Source: Euphorbia lathyris (taxonomy: Eukaryota; Streptophyta; Magnoliopsida; Malpighiales; Euphorbiaceae). From it: a stretch of 64,000 nt of DNA. The stretch spans positions 13,787,001 to 13,851,000 of the forward strand of contig NC_088912.1 in NCBI RefSeq assembly GCF_963576675.1, in the 5' to 3' direction. Below are positions 33,984 through 45,250 of the stretch, piece after piece. Positions within the stretch are counted from its first letter, which is position 1. Every line of letters begins with the position of its first letter. A program made the translations under genes and the position numbers. The notes beneath the pieces were generated by a model. It ran no database searches, was not told the DNA's origin, and was given only the letters and a program-made list of their open reading frames with translations.

Positions 33984-35393
33984 ATGAGGAGACGCCCTAG
34001 CCGCCCTAGCCGCGCCACTGATCCGCCGTCGATTACGCCTTGTTCCATGACCGATCCGATGGCTTCCCCTCAACTGGAAGAATATGTTAGCATTGGAACT
34101 CTCTTCAATCCAAAATTACGTTTCACCGTCGATCCACCGCCGACTACCCCGAACCCGACCAAAAAAACCTCATATGCAGGGGCGCTGCAGAAAAGCATCG
34201 CGGTGACCCCGCCGTCATCGGCGCCGATTACTAACATCGGCGGCATCAAATCTGTAAGGATTTCCCAATCTTCTTATGAGAAACGATTCGCCATGTGCTC
34301 CAACTCGTGGATTGGTCGTTTAATCCTCAATAAAGGGGATAACCCATGGAAGCTGGCCGATCTGAAACAAACGCTGACCCGAATTTGGGGATTGAAAGAA
34401 CAATGGAGGTTGATCTCGATTGGAAAAGGATACTTTCACGTAATCCTCAGCTCCCCTGCAGCAAAAAGCTCAGTTCTCTCGAGGGGCATCATCAACACTT
34501 AGCCCGGAACCTTTCGTCTGCAGCCATGGGTGCCAGACTTTGATCCTTTAGCTGAAAAAATGACAAACGCACAGGTATGGGTCCGTCTGTATGCTTTACC
34601 TTGGGAGTATTGGGATTCACAGATATTATCAGATATTGCTAAATGTATTGGGGGGCTTATTCGATTTGATGCAGCCACTCTGGATGGGGATTTCGATCAC
34701 TATGCGAGAATGCTCTTAGATATTGATCTGGACTCCGAGCTGCCTGTAAAATTGGGAATTGAAAGGGATGGAAAGCAGTTGTGGATCGAAGTGGTCTATG
34801 AGAGGCTGCCCAGTTTCTGCAAAGTTTGATCAGCTATAGGACATATGGCATATGAATGCAGGCACAATAAGAAACCGGATCAGGGGAATCGAAGGAAAGA
34901 AACATAATTGAGTATAGAAGTGGACAAGAGGAAAACAGTCAAGCATACCGCTCCGCAAGAGGTTCCGGTTAATAAGGTTTTCCAGCGCATCGCCTCCAAT
35001 ACACGAACGGGAGAAACGCTCAGGAAGCAGTCAGATATTAGTTTGGCAGCCAATCCACAGGGGCAGGGTAGTGCTTGTATTGATTCTCCAGAAAGGACTA
35101 AATCACCAGGAAATGCGAATTTGATATCAGACAACCCAGGCCTAGAAAAGCTGGATATTCCCACAGCGACACTAGACGCCATAATCCAACAGGATGAAAC
35201 TAACTCTCCGACCTCGGTCTCTTCGGCTTCAACGTGGGCAGACCTTGTGGAAGAAGAAGAACAGGAGGGTGAGGCGCCATGGGAATTAGTTAAAACAAAA
35301 ATGGCTAAACAGAAAGTAAATCGTGCAGCAGGCACAGGGGACTTAGCAACTCGGCCACGACGGGTAAGTAAAATACCCAAGAAATTTACATGA
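33984..35393 (+). pseudogene. LINE ORF1 (DUF4283/zinc-knuckle RNA-binding protein)
   Basis: A single frame from the ATG at 33984 to TGA 35391-35393 (470 codons) with stops at 34500, 34827 and 34905. The DUF4283-like domain is seen as KSVRISQSSYEKRFAM, LILNKGDNPWKLADLKQTL and a WVRLYALPWEYW block. The zinc knuckle at about 34817 has its second Cys replaced by the TGA at 34827. The C-terminal third is hydrophilic and low-complexity. ORF1 normally binds LINE RNA. Its stop overlaps the ORF2 start in ATGA. Confidence 0.8.
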
Positions 35394-38300
35394 ATGCTTT
35401 ATATTGGAATTTTCGAGGTATCCTCAATAAGGATACCCAACGGCGCCTTTCTAATTTGTGTTCTGTACACAAACCATATTTTTTATGCTTGGCTGAACCT
35501 ATGATTCCTTTTAATAATATTGCTGCGTCCTTTTGGACAGGTTTGAGTTTGAATTTGATTGCTATGAATGACAAGGGTTCTCCAACCCTTTGGATTTTTG
35601 TCACTACAAAATTTTCGCACTCAGTTACAGTTTGTCATCGGCATGAACAGTATGTGCTTATCAACCTGAAGGACTTTGGTAGTGACAATTACATTTGTTT
35701 TGTGTACGGAAGTGTGTGGGCTAATAGGAGGGTTAATATGTTTGACGCTATTCTTGATCAGAAATCTCATTTGAAAGGACGGTGGATAGTCTTGGGAGAT
35801 TTTAATTCCGTGCTTGGCGCTTACGAGAAAACAGGGAGGGCTCCTGCAACCTGGCCATGTAGGGAGTTCCGTCAATTTCTGGATAGAGGAGATTTTGTGG
35901 AAGGAGCTGTTTCGAGTATGTATTATACCTGGAGTAATGGTAGGCGCGGTGATGCTAGAGTTGAAAGCAGCCTAGACAGAGCAGTGGTTTCAATTGATTT
36001 TTCAGATTTTTGGGATGCTTTAGGTTGTTCTGCTCTTACAAGGCACCACTCAGATCACTCGCCAATCATTTTCAAATGTAGCCGTTCATCCAGTATTGTC
36101 GCAAGGTTCAGATTTCAGTCAATATGGCTCAGCCACCCTAGTCTGCGTGATGTCATTGCAAATTTCTGGAGAGGCCCGCACCAGAGACTTCCGCCAATGC
36201 AATTGATTGGGGATAAACTCAAGCGCCTACGGCCTATATTGCGAAGATGGAATCGGGAAGTATTTGGTGATCTTGATGTGAGGATTAATAAAGCAGAGGA
36301 GTTCTTGGCTCAGGTTTAACATGAAATTTCAGACACGGGATTCACAGATCAATTACATCAGCGCGAATTGGAGGCCCGCTCTAGCCTGGACACGGCGCTG
36401 AAACGCAAAGAAATTTATCTTAGGGACCGGAGTAGAGTGAATTGGCTGAGGGAGGGGGATCGTAATACATCCTTTTTACACAGAATGGCATCCGCCCGTA
36501 AAGCTAGCAGTGGGATTCATGCGCTGCAAGTTGAAGGAGACATTATTACTGATACAGAGCAGGTTACGACACATGTGACTGATTTTTACAAGGCTCTCTT
36601 TCGTAACGAGTGTTCTCAGCCGCGCGATTATCAGGAAGTCTTCGAAGTTATCCCTAATCTGGTTACTGATAGTGATAACACGGATCTGGTCCACTGTCTT
36701 AAGGTAGAGGAGGTTCGAAGGGTGGTTTTCTCTATGGACAAGAGTAGCGCCCCGAGTCCAGATGGGTATAATGGTGCTTTTTTTCAGTCGTTCTGGGACA
36801 TCGTTGGTGAGGATGTAATAGCCATGGTGCGCAGTTTCTTCAACTCTGGGATGATCACACCAGGCCTGAACTCCAGTTTAATGGCTCTTCTACCCAAGGT
36901 CGATGATGCTATTACTTTAGAGCAATATAGACCGATAGCCATGAGAAACTTTGGATATAAGATCATTGCTAAAATCCTTGCAGATCGGCTAGCGCTAATC
37001 GCCTCTAGAATTGTGTCAGACAACCAGTTCGGGTTCATTCCTGGAAGGAGCATACACCAATGTATCGCCATTGCTTCTGAGGGCACGAATATGCTAAACA
37101 AAAAGTTCTATGGGGGCAACATGGCCTTGAAAATTGACATACGGAAAGCTTTCGACACACTAAACTGGAATTTTCTTCTCTCTGTGTTAGAGGCATTCGG
37201 GTTCTCCCTGCAATTCAGAGATTGGATTCTTAATATACTCTCCTCGGCAAGAATATCAATTTTATCCGGTTCAGTGGGCTCTGGATATTTTAGTTGCTCT
37301 AGGGGGGTCAGGCAGGGGGACCCGCTTTCCCCGTTGCTCTTCGGGATTCCTGAAGACTTTCTCAGTAGATGGATTTCTCATCTGCAGAGCACGGGTAAAC
37401 TGCAGGCCATGGGTTATTTGAAAAACCACAATTTCCCAACACATCTGCTATATGCAGATGACGTTTTACTCTTCTGCAAAGCTACTGCAGCGAACATTAA
37501 CGTGATCCAAGAGGTCCTCGACCTGTATGGCGTCCTAGCCGGTCAGCAAGTTAATTGGGGAAAATCGGCTATCTGTCTGGGATCTCATATATCACCTCGA
37601 AGGGGTATTCTTCTGGCAAGGCAAATGGGCATGCGCAAAGGGGATCTTCCCTTCCGGTACCTGGGCGTTCCCTTATTCATTGGAGCCCCGCGATCCAGGC
37701 ATATGACCAGCCTAATGGACAAGATCCTCTCGCACTTCAAAAAATGGAAAGGGGACAATCTCTCAATGGCCGGTAGGATCGCACTTGTGAATTCAGTTAT
37801 ACATGGGAGCTTCATACACTCCTTCATTGTCTACAAGTGGCCTGCTGCAATTATTAAACAACTTTCACGTTGTATCAGGAATTTCATATGGTCCGGGTCA
37901 ATTGATGTCAGAAAACTAGTTGTCGTTCCCTGGAAACTATGCTGTTAACATGTTAAGGATGGGTGGCTCGGTGTTAAAAACCTTCGTCTACTGAACTGTG
38001 CAATGCTGGGTAAGATGGCCTGGGGGGTCATACAGGAAAATTCTTTCTGCTTCAATCTGCTGAGAACACGCTTTCTTATTGCGGATTTGCCTAGGAGGAT
38101 GGTAGTTAACTCGAGCATCTGGTGTTCGCTTAAACAAGTTTTCAATGATCTGAAATCACACTGTTTTTGGTGGATTGGGTGACGCTCCCAACTCAACTTT
38201 TGGAACAGTCACTGGATTTATCCGACGGTTGCATCCAGAACGGGCATTCCCTTGAAGGAGCAGCGTAAATGTCTGACTGGAGTTGATGAATTTTTATCAG

Positions 38301-39517
38301 AATCAGGCTGGGGGAATTTACCTGACTTGCCGCCTTCTATTCTCACCAGCATCCAACAGATCAGCAGAAGTGGCGAAGCACAGGACGTGTGCATTTGGAA
38401 GCCGGCGGTTAAAGGCTCATTCACTGCGAAGTTGTTTTATAGTTGGATGAGTCCGCGTCGGATCACTCCGTGGTACAGTTTTATCTGGGCTAAACACATT
38501 CCACCTTCGAGAGCTTTGGTATGTTGGCGAGAGCTTCAGGGTGGTCTGCCGACTCATGACAAATTAGGGATTAGAGGTATGGCTGTGGTTTCTCGTTGCT
38601 GTCTTTGCGAATCTGATATAGAAACAACGACTCACATATTTGGCTCGTGTAAGTTCTCTACGGAGATCTGGCTTGCTATCGGTTCTCTATTTGGACGTAC
38701 AATTACTATTGGTCCCACTCTTGCGGAGACGCTCAAGGATGCCTCTAAGCAAAAATTGAGCTCTCAAATAACAGCCTTGTGGTCTTCTGCATTGGTAAAC
38801 GTGGTATGGGTGATCTGGACAACCAGAAACAGAAGAGTTTTTGGGGACGAGGCCCCTAGCATCTTCGTCTCTCTTCGTAAGCTTTGGCACGCCATCCGTG
38901 AAGCTGCGAGCTTCAGAATAGGCTGTATCTCCAATTCTCTGGTTGAAGGAAATATACTGCAAGAGCTCGGGATCTCAAGACAGCCTCGCAAATCCCCACA
39001 GATTATTCCTGTTTCTTGGCAACCACCTCCCCCGGAATGGATAAAGATAAACACTGATGCCTCGGTTGCAGGTTGCCCGGGCAAGGCGGGTTGTGGAGGT
39101 ATCGTCAGAGGAAGGAATGGGCGGTTTATCGGGGCGTTTGCTTTCCCCATCGGGATGGCTTTTGCGTACGTAGCTGAACTGGCAGCTGCTGTTTTTGCAA
39201 TTAAATCGGCCATAGCTCGGGGATGGAACCGGCTTTGGGTAGAAAGCGATTCAGTGTATGTTGTGGGCATCATTCGCAGTCGAAGCAAAGACGTCCCCTG
39301 GTCAATCAGGTAGGACTGGACTTACTGCTTGCAGAATCTAAACTCTCTCACTTTGGTCGTTTCGCACACATATATGGAAGGCAATCAGGTTGCCGACATG
39401 CTAGCAAACTATGGTAGAACCATCACTGATCTCACTTGGTGGAATGAGCTTCCTGAATTCTGCTCGCCAACCTTCTTTTGTAACTTAGGGGGTCGGCATA
39501 TTTACCGATTCTCTTAG
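35390..39517 (+). pseudogene. LINE ORF2: endonuclease, reverse transcriptase, RNase H
   Basis: A single frame of 1376 codons with stops at 36317, 37946, 38180 and 39311 and no frameshift. The AP-like endonuclease spans about 35390-36080: YWNFRG, CLAEP (Glu), VLGDFNSV (Asp/Asn), SSLDRA and HHSDHSPI (Asp/His). RT spans about 36700-37600: SAPSPDGYNGAFF, GVRQGDPLSPLLF and catalytic YADD at about 37452. A zf-RVT module lies near 38500-38680 (CWRELQGGLPTHDKL, CCLC). RNase H at 39050-39430 has NTDAS (Asp), AELAAA (Glu), VESDS (Asp) and EGNQVAD (Asp). It performs target-primed reverse transcription when intact. Confidence 0.87.
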
Positions 39518-39594
39518 CTTCAACTTTGTACTCTTCTATTTTTTTCTTTTCATTCAATAATATTGGCCCTGGCTTTGGATGTTCTTTAGGGGGT

Positions 39595-39614
39595 GCCGAC
39601 CTAGTTGGGATGTC
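39595..39614 (+). other. Conserved LINE 3' UTR motif
   Basis: GCCGACCTAGTTGGGATGTC matches GCCAACCTTGTTGGGATGTC at 58608-58627 in the third L1, 18 of 20 bases. It lies some 35-45 nt before each A-tail. Confidence 0.6.
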
Positions 39615-39658
39615 CTTCGCTCATCCTTGCCAGCTGCCAGCTTTTAATTAAAAAAAAA

Positions 39659-40489
39659 TATTATTAAAATAATATTTTAAGGATTTTTATAAAAGGAATT
39701 TGAAAACTTTAACTTCACTCACAAATTTATTAATTGGAATGTTCAAAGTTTATATGAAAAATTTGCAACTTATTGCATTTTACATAATATACTACTTTAC
39801 CTTTTTTTTAACTCGGTGAAGAATTTAAGTAATAGTCACTCAACTACATAAATATAGTTGAATTGACTTCTTTTCTTTACCATCCTTTTGAAAATCAAGT
39901 CACTGTTATTCATATTGTTTGATCTGTAGCTTGTTTGGCCAGTAACTATATACATTCATATTTATTTTGGAAATCTGTTTTTTTTTTTATTAAAGTTCAT
40001 GAATATCAATGTTGATTTGAAATATCAACTGAAAAAAAATACAAACACTAATTAATATCATTGTTTTGAAATATACACTGAATAATAACAAATTATTGAC
40101 ATATTTTTCATATTTTAGCAGTAATGGTAAGAAGATCATATAAAATAGAATATATATAGTAATTAAGTAACAAAAGGATTTTCACAACCTTTGGACTCAA
40201 AACCATCATAATTAATAAAATTCCATGGTCCTAACATTATTAATTTAAAGAGGTTTTTACTGTATATGTAAATTAAAAAAAAAATAGATAAAAAGAGTAT
40301 ATATATGTTTTATAGCCGTATTGAAAAATTAATTTTATAGCTAATGGGTGATGAAGGAAGTAATATTTCATCTATGAGAATATTCTATAGGTGAAATGTT
40401 GTTAAACAGAGGGACCAAATGACAAAATATTGGACACTACATGGACCAAATAAATGTTTAATCTTAAATAAAATGATTCATGTACAGAA
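39659..40489. other. AT-rich spacer
   Basis: Very AT-rich with A/T homopolymers. No gene or clear repeat. Confidence 0.5.
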
Positions 40490-41400
40490 ACCCTACTAGA
40501 TAAAAGTTAATTACAAATCTAACCTTAGACAATGTCTAACCCTCTCAAATCTCAAATATAAACAAACTCATTACTTTTACAGAAACCCTAGCCTCCTAAA
40601 TCTCATATATGTGCAGCTATCCACAAAAAACATATTGTCTTCTTTTATCATATTGAGTTAGAATTTGTTAGGACTTCTCTGGATCATCAACATAGGTAAG
40701 AAAGTCTTGTTCATTGCTCTGTCTGTGAGTTTCAAGGAAATGTACGTACACACTCTCTGTACTTGTATATATGTGAATTTGATGAAATAAGAAACTGTTT
40801 CTACAAATTCCTCCACTGATTTTTAGTTTGTTTTTCTAATCTACCCAAATCTCCTCATTTTAATATATTGGCTTTCCAATTTGAACTTTGAGCTGCATCA
40901 TTGAGTTTAAAATATAATGTTTCTCAATCCAAATTATTTTGGTTTTGGATTTGTTTTTTTCCCTTCTGAAGTTTGCAAATTTCTCAATAGATTATTTACG
41001 TTGTAAACTAGATTTTTAACTTACAAACAGAGAAAGACTTATGTAAGGAAATGACTATTGAGGCATGGAAGGACTTCTTTAAAAAAAAAAAATCAAAACT
41101 CACTCACAAATTTGAATAGATCTATCATGGAATGTTTAAGAAATCAAAAGAAATTGGAACAGATAGCGAAAAATTTGAGTTGATCTAGACAACAGCTGAT
41201 TTAAACAGGAAAACATGATGATTTTAGTATAGTTATTGTTCTGCACGGAAATGGATGCTGAAGAAAAGGATAATCCATGTCAAGATGTGAGTGTTTCAAT
41301 AGGTCTTGTAGGCACTTATACCAAATCAGAAGGAGAAAAAAAACCATATTCTAGTATTGATTGGAGAACGTCGCCGACGAAAACTATTGATCGGTTGCAA
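40490..41400 (+). pseudogene. Exon-like unit, copy C, with upstream region
   Basis: It is colinear with copy B on the minus strand. The promoter/leader-like region (40490-40860) contains GAAACCCTAGCCTCC. A putative exon from the ATG at 41251 reads MDAEEKDNPCQDVSVSIGLV and continues 50 codons without a stop to a consensus donor, CAA/GTAAGT, at 41400/41401. The acceptor-like site is changed to CTGCACG where A and B have GTGCAG. No domain is recognised and no downstream exon is found within the next 600 bp. It could be a truncated gene or part of an unclassified repeat. Confidence 0.45.
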
Positions 41401-41420
41401 GTAAGTTGAGTTTTAGAGTT

Positions 41421-42023
41421 ACTATTTTCTTGTTTATGTAACATTATAGTGTAAGTTGTATGATCAAATTCCTTTGTTGTACAATGCTATTGAGTTGAGT
41501 TTAGAATACAATAGTTCCTCACTCTCAGCTCTAGCTTGTTATAATGTCTCGAACATCTTTTGTTGGTTGACGTGTTTATAAAAAAAAATCATAAAAATAA
41601 AACCTCTTTGAAGGAGGTGGATTTTCTTATGTAATTTTCAGATTTAAGAATCGTAAAAATAAACCCATATAATTTCTTCTCAACAACACTAAGATTCATT
41701 TTTTTTTTATATATTCAAGTTCAACACCAGAAATCTCAAAAAGGCTTCCATTTACAATTTTTTAGGGAATATGAGAAGAGGAAAGAAGAAGATGATATGA
41801 AGGTATGTTAAATGGACCTAATAGTGTAAAAGAGAGTGCTTTTTAAATACCTTTTAATTTTCAATACCTTTTAGGAGCGATGAGTTTTGAAGCATACTAA
41901 TATTGAAATTTCTCTTTTTTGGTATCATTCAAATGTCTTTTGGAACATGAGTTGAAATTAACGGATATTATATGTGATAATGTCTGCATCAACATGGTTA
42001 AAAGCCATAGAGATACTTACAAA
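41421..42023. other. AT-rich spacer
   Basis: Mostly non-coding. The phrase GGAACATGAGTTGAAATTAA at 41943-41962 matches part of the 197-bp unit downstream and may mark a degenerate outlying copy. Confidence 0.45.
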
Positions 42024-42614
42024 TAAATGATTTTAGAATTGAACTTGAAAGGAACATGAGTTGAAATTAATGGATTTTTGGCTGACCAATGCCAGCAACT
42101 TTTGGCGGCCGTCCTGGTGTCTTTGCAGGAACAACCAGGGGAGCACCTGCAGCTGGAGCAGTCATGACACCTGGAGTAGTCAAGGCAGCAGCTTTCTTCA
42201 GACGACTTCTAGTTCTTCCATAAATGATTTTAGAATTGAACTTGAAAGGAACATAAGTTGAAATTAATGGATTTTTGGCTGACCAATGCCAGCAACTTTT
42301 GGCGGCCGTCCTGGTGTCTTTGCAGGAACAACCAGGGGAGCACCTGCAGCTGGAGCAGTCATGACACCTGGAGTAGTCAAGGCAGCAGCTTTCTTCAGAC
42401 GACTTCTAGTTCTTCCATAAATGATTTTAGAATTGAACTTGAAAGGAACATGAGTTGAAATTAATGGATTTTTGGCTGACCAATGCCAGCAACTTTTGGC
42501 GGCCGTCCTGGTGTCTTTGCAGGAACAACCAGGGGAGCACCTGCAGCTGGAGCAGTCATGACACCTGGAGTAGTCAAGACAGCAGCTTTCTTCAGACGAC
42601 TTCTAGTTCTTCCA
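42024..42614 (-). repeat. Three tandem 197-bp units carrying an AT-hook coding segment
   Basis: Units at 42024-42220, 42221-42417 and 42418-42614 are almost identical (only a few single-base differences seen). On the minus strand each encodes GRTRSRLKKAAALTTPGVMT followed by a Pro/Ala-rich stretch and TPGRPPKVAGIGQ. GRPPK is an AT-hook core of HMGA-like chromatin proteins. The period of 197 is not a multiple of three, so the copies cannot be read as one protein. The plus-strand ORFs here are shadows. Near-identity implies recent amplification or conversion. Confidence 0.85.
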
Positions 42615-42616
42615 TT

Positions 42617-42810
42617 TTATGACTTCTCAATTGTACCCAATTGCATTTTTTTCATAGCAAGCACCTTATTGAACTCTTCATGCTCTTTTTGCCTTGAGTC
42701 AAGTTATTCTCTTTTCAAATTAAGCACTCCATCAATTTCTTTTAGAGCCACTTTCAATTGTTTTTCCTTTGAAGGAAACTCCAAAGAGATTTTCTCTATC
42801 CACTTTTAAG
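42617..42810 (-). pseudogene. Coiled-coil gene fragment
   Basis: The minus strand reads KISLEFPSKEKQLKVALKEI, a stop after LNLKRE, then LDSRQKEHEEFNKVLAMKK. Heptad-like Lys/Glu-rich repeats resemble the coiled-coil part of FRIGIDA-like plant proteins, but composition alone makes that tentative. An in-frame TAA and the abrupt ends mark it as a relic. It lies immediately upstream, on the same strand, of the AT-hook units, so both may come from one parent gene. Confidence 0.4.
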
Positions 42811-43198
42811 TAAGGAAATATGTTTATTTTCCGATTGAAGACCATTGAACCTTTTTTCTACCCCCTGACTTAAGTTCAACTTCATTATCCCGTTGTTAGA
42901 CCACTGTGGTTTTTGCTATCCTTTTGGATTTCAAGTCATGTTCTTGTCCAAGCTTCAAGTCATGTGTATGCGGAATATTCAGTTGTCAGATTTCTAGTGC
43001 AAGAATAGCCATTGCCTCCAGCTTGAAGATGTAAGGTAGCGGAATATTCATAAATGTGACTAAAAGCAAGTGAGTTTGGATTAAATGTGACAACAACACC
43101 TGAGGGAGATGAAGAAATGGCAAAGTGGATCCAGATTTCGGGGTACCTTTATCATGCCTCTCACCAAGGAAGTTCAAGTTTATTCTTCTTTGTTATAA
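42811..43198. other. Unassigned sequence
   Basis: Decayed, possibly continuing the minus-strand coiled-coil relic (charged codons around 42850-42900). No reliable model. Confidence 0.3.
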
Positions 43199-43640
43199 TG
43201 TTACGGAACTCAAATTGATAGTTGAAACTTTTTCCTAGAATAATGAGTGTTCCAGACTATGTAAGGGTTTTTGCAGATTGTAAGCATCTGTTATCTTGTA
43301 TTTTTGTTCCAAATGATCTTGTTCCTGGATGATTTGATTGTGCATGAAGAGGATGTGATATTATAATAAGCTTAAGGGTTTTTAGTAATTTTACTTATAT
43401 CAGTACTATAAATACATGTATATGTAATTGTTTTCAATAAGAAAGAAGTCTGGATTTTTTCATTTTTCTGTTTCTCTGTTATGTAAGATGGTATCAGAGC
43501 TTATGTGTTTGTTCATCTGATTTCTCCTTCTGAAACCTAATGGCGAAAAAGAAAGTTATCTCCATGCTCTGCAATCACAACAAATTGACAGTTTTGAAAC
43601 TGAAGTTACTATGCAATTGGAAAAACAAATAAAATATTAA
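43199..43640 (+). mobile_element. Copia 5' LTR, primer site and gag start remnant
   Basis: A probable 290-bp LTR runs from TGTTAC (43199) to GTAAGA (43488). This is an inverted terminus if the final CA has mutated to GA. A TATA-like CTATAAATACATG lies near 43405. The primer site TGGTATCAGAGC (43489-43500), of the initiator-Met type, follows directly. An ATG at about 43540 starts MAKKKVISMLCNHNK, then the sequence loses coding similarity near 43640. The rest of the element is absent. Confidence 0.6.
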
Positions 43641-43965
43641 AGGAATGATCAGATGGGGGCAAAGGGAGAGTGCAATTGCAACTATTGTTACAATGTGTAA
43701 AAAAGGAGGGTCAGATATGGCGGAAGAGTTAGGTTCGGTATCTGGAATTAAGAGAATTATATCAGAGTTGATAGGATACATTTCTAGAATACATCATTTT
43801 TATTGGAATAACGGAGTCTTATTCTAGTTAAGATCCTAGTGGCCAACTTGGAATACTCATATTTTGTATACAAATAAAATGAGGAAAAATAAAACGATTC
43901 AAACACATCCCAAATTATGTACGTAGTCCTGCAGTTGTCATAGACAGCAGCGCAGAGCTACTACC
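43641..43965. other. Unassigned sequence
   Basis: No supported feature. Short ORFs here lack recognisable motifs. Confidence 0.4.
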
Positions 43966-44765
43966 TTTAATATATGGATTTCAAGACACATTATATTGTA
44001 GCATTATCTTTACTCACATAATAAAGTTGACGAGATTCTCGAAGATCCCTATGTCCAGTTTTCTTGTGGCAAAAATAATTGAATGTTGGATTCCTTTTTT
44101 CAAACTTTAATAAATTTTGATACTGAGTTTTTTGGTATTATTTAATTATGGAAAAATAAACATTATGAAGAATAAAAACAAGACCCATTGTATTGTAATA
44201 TATGGATTAAAACAAACAAACATGATTTAATATGTGGATTTCAAGATCTATTATATTGTAACATTGTCTTCACTTACATAATAAAGTTGATGATATTCTC
44301 AAAAATGTCTATCTTGAGTTTTCTTGTGGCAGAAATAATTAAATGCTAGATTCGGTTTTAGCAAACTTTAATAACTTTTGATACTGAGTTTTTTTGGTAT
44401 TATTTAATTAAGGCAAAACAAACATTATGAAGAATAAGAATAAGACTCATTCTATTGTAATATGTGGATTAAAACAAACAAAAATAATTTAATATGTGGA
44501 TTTCAAGTCCCACTGTATTTTAACATATTCACTCACATAATAAAGTTGATGAGATTCTCAAAGATGTCTATCTTCAGTATTCTTGTGGCAGAAATGATTG
44601 AATAATGGATCATTTTTTTTAAACTTTAATAGATTTTGATACTGAGATTTTTTGGTATTATATAATTAAGGCAAAACAAACATTACGAAGAATAAGAATA
44701 AGACCCATTGTATTGTAACATGTGTATTAAAACAAACAAACATGATTTAATATGTTGATTTCAAT
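43966..44765. repeat. Tandem array of about 260-bp units, three copies
   Basis: Units start at about 43966, 44226 and 44488, and a partial fourth at 44746, each with TTTAATATRTGGATTTCAAG. The internal landmarks CACATAATAAAGTTGA, TTCTTGTGGCA and TTTTGATACTGAG recur in every unit. The copies differ by substitutions and small indels, so the array is older than the 197-bp one. Non-coding. Confidence 0.82.
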
Positions 44766-45059
44766 ACTTGCAACTCCATCACCTAGAACGCGTCCATCTG
44801 GATTTTGTAATGTGACACTCATTCCACCTGATCTGCTCGTTGTTCATCCACTTTATGTGGGCATAAATAAACAGGATGACGAGAGAATCTCAAAGCAATC
44901 CTGTACAAATTTCGAATGAAAGATATTGGATTTTCATCAATAGTAGTTAAAATAATAACAAATTTGGGAATTAAAAGTCAACGAATAACAAATATGAACA
45001 TTAACGAACAATAACAAATATGTACATAAAGCCAACAAATCCAACATGAACATAAATTT
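44766..45059. other. Unassigned AT-rich sequence
   Basis: No gene or clear repeat seen. Confidence 0.4.
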
Positions 45060-45065
45060 AAAAAC

Positions 45066-45190
45066 CCCTTCTAAATATAAAAATATAAAAATATCCTTTA
45101 CATAAATATAAAAATATCCTTTACATAAATGTTAGAACTAATAAATATAAAAATATCCTTTACATAAATATAAAAATATCTTTTACATAA
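45066..45190. repeat. Short AT-rich tandem repeat
   Basis: Five or so copies of a roughly 23-bp phrase, AAATATAAAAATATCCTTTAC, one with a spacer insertion. Confidence 0.75.
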
Positions 45191-45250
45191 AGTAAACCCA
45201 TAAAGTGTTAAAACAAATAAAACAGAGAACAAACAATTATCTAAAATCAC

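Larger units (their letters stand above)
33967..39658 (+). mobile_element. Full-length L1-type LINE
   Basis: It comprises a short GC-richer 5' leader, ORF1 (33984-35393), ORF2 (35390-39517), a short 3' UTR and an A-rich tail at about 39648-39658. ORF2 has endonuclease, reverse transcriptase, a zinc-binding module and RNase H, the plant L1 arrangement. Decay is by stop codons only. TTATTAAA-containing sequences flank both ends (33940s and 39660s), but I cannot define a precise target duplication. Confidence 0.87.

Noticed and set aside
42061..42809. Ser/Trp-rich plus-strand proteins repeated in tandem
   Set aside because: They are antisense to the AT-hook coding frame and occur only because the 197-bp unit is repeated.
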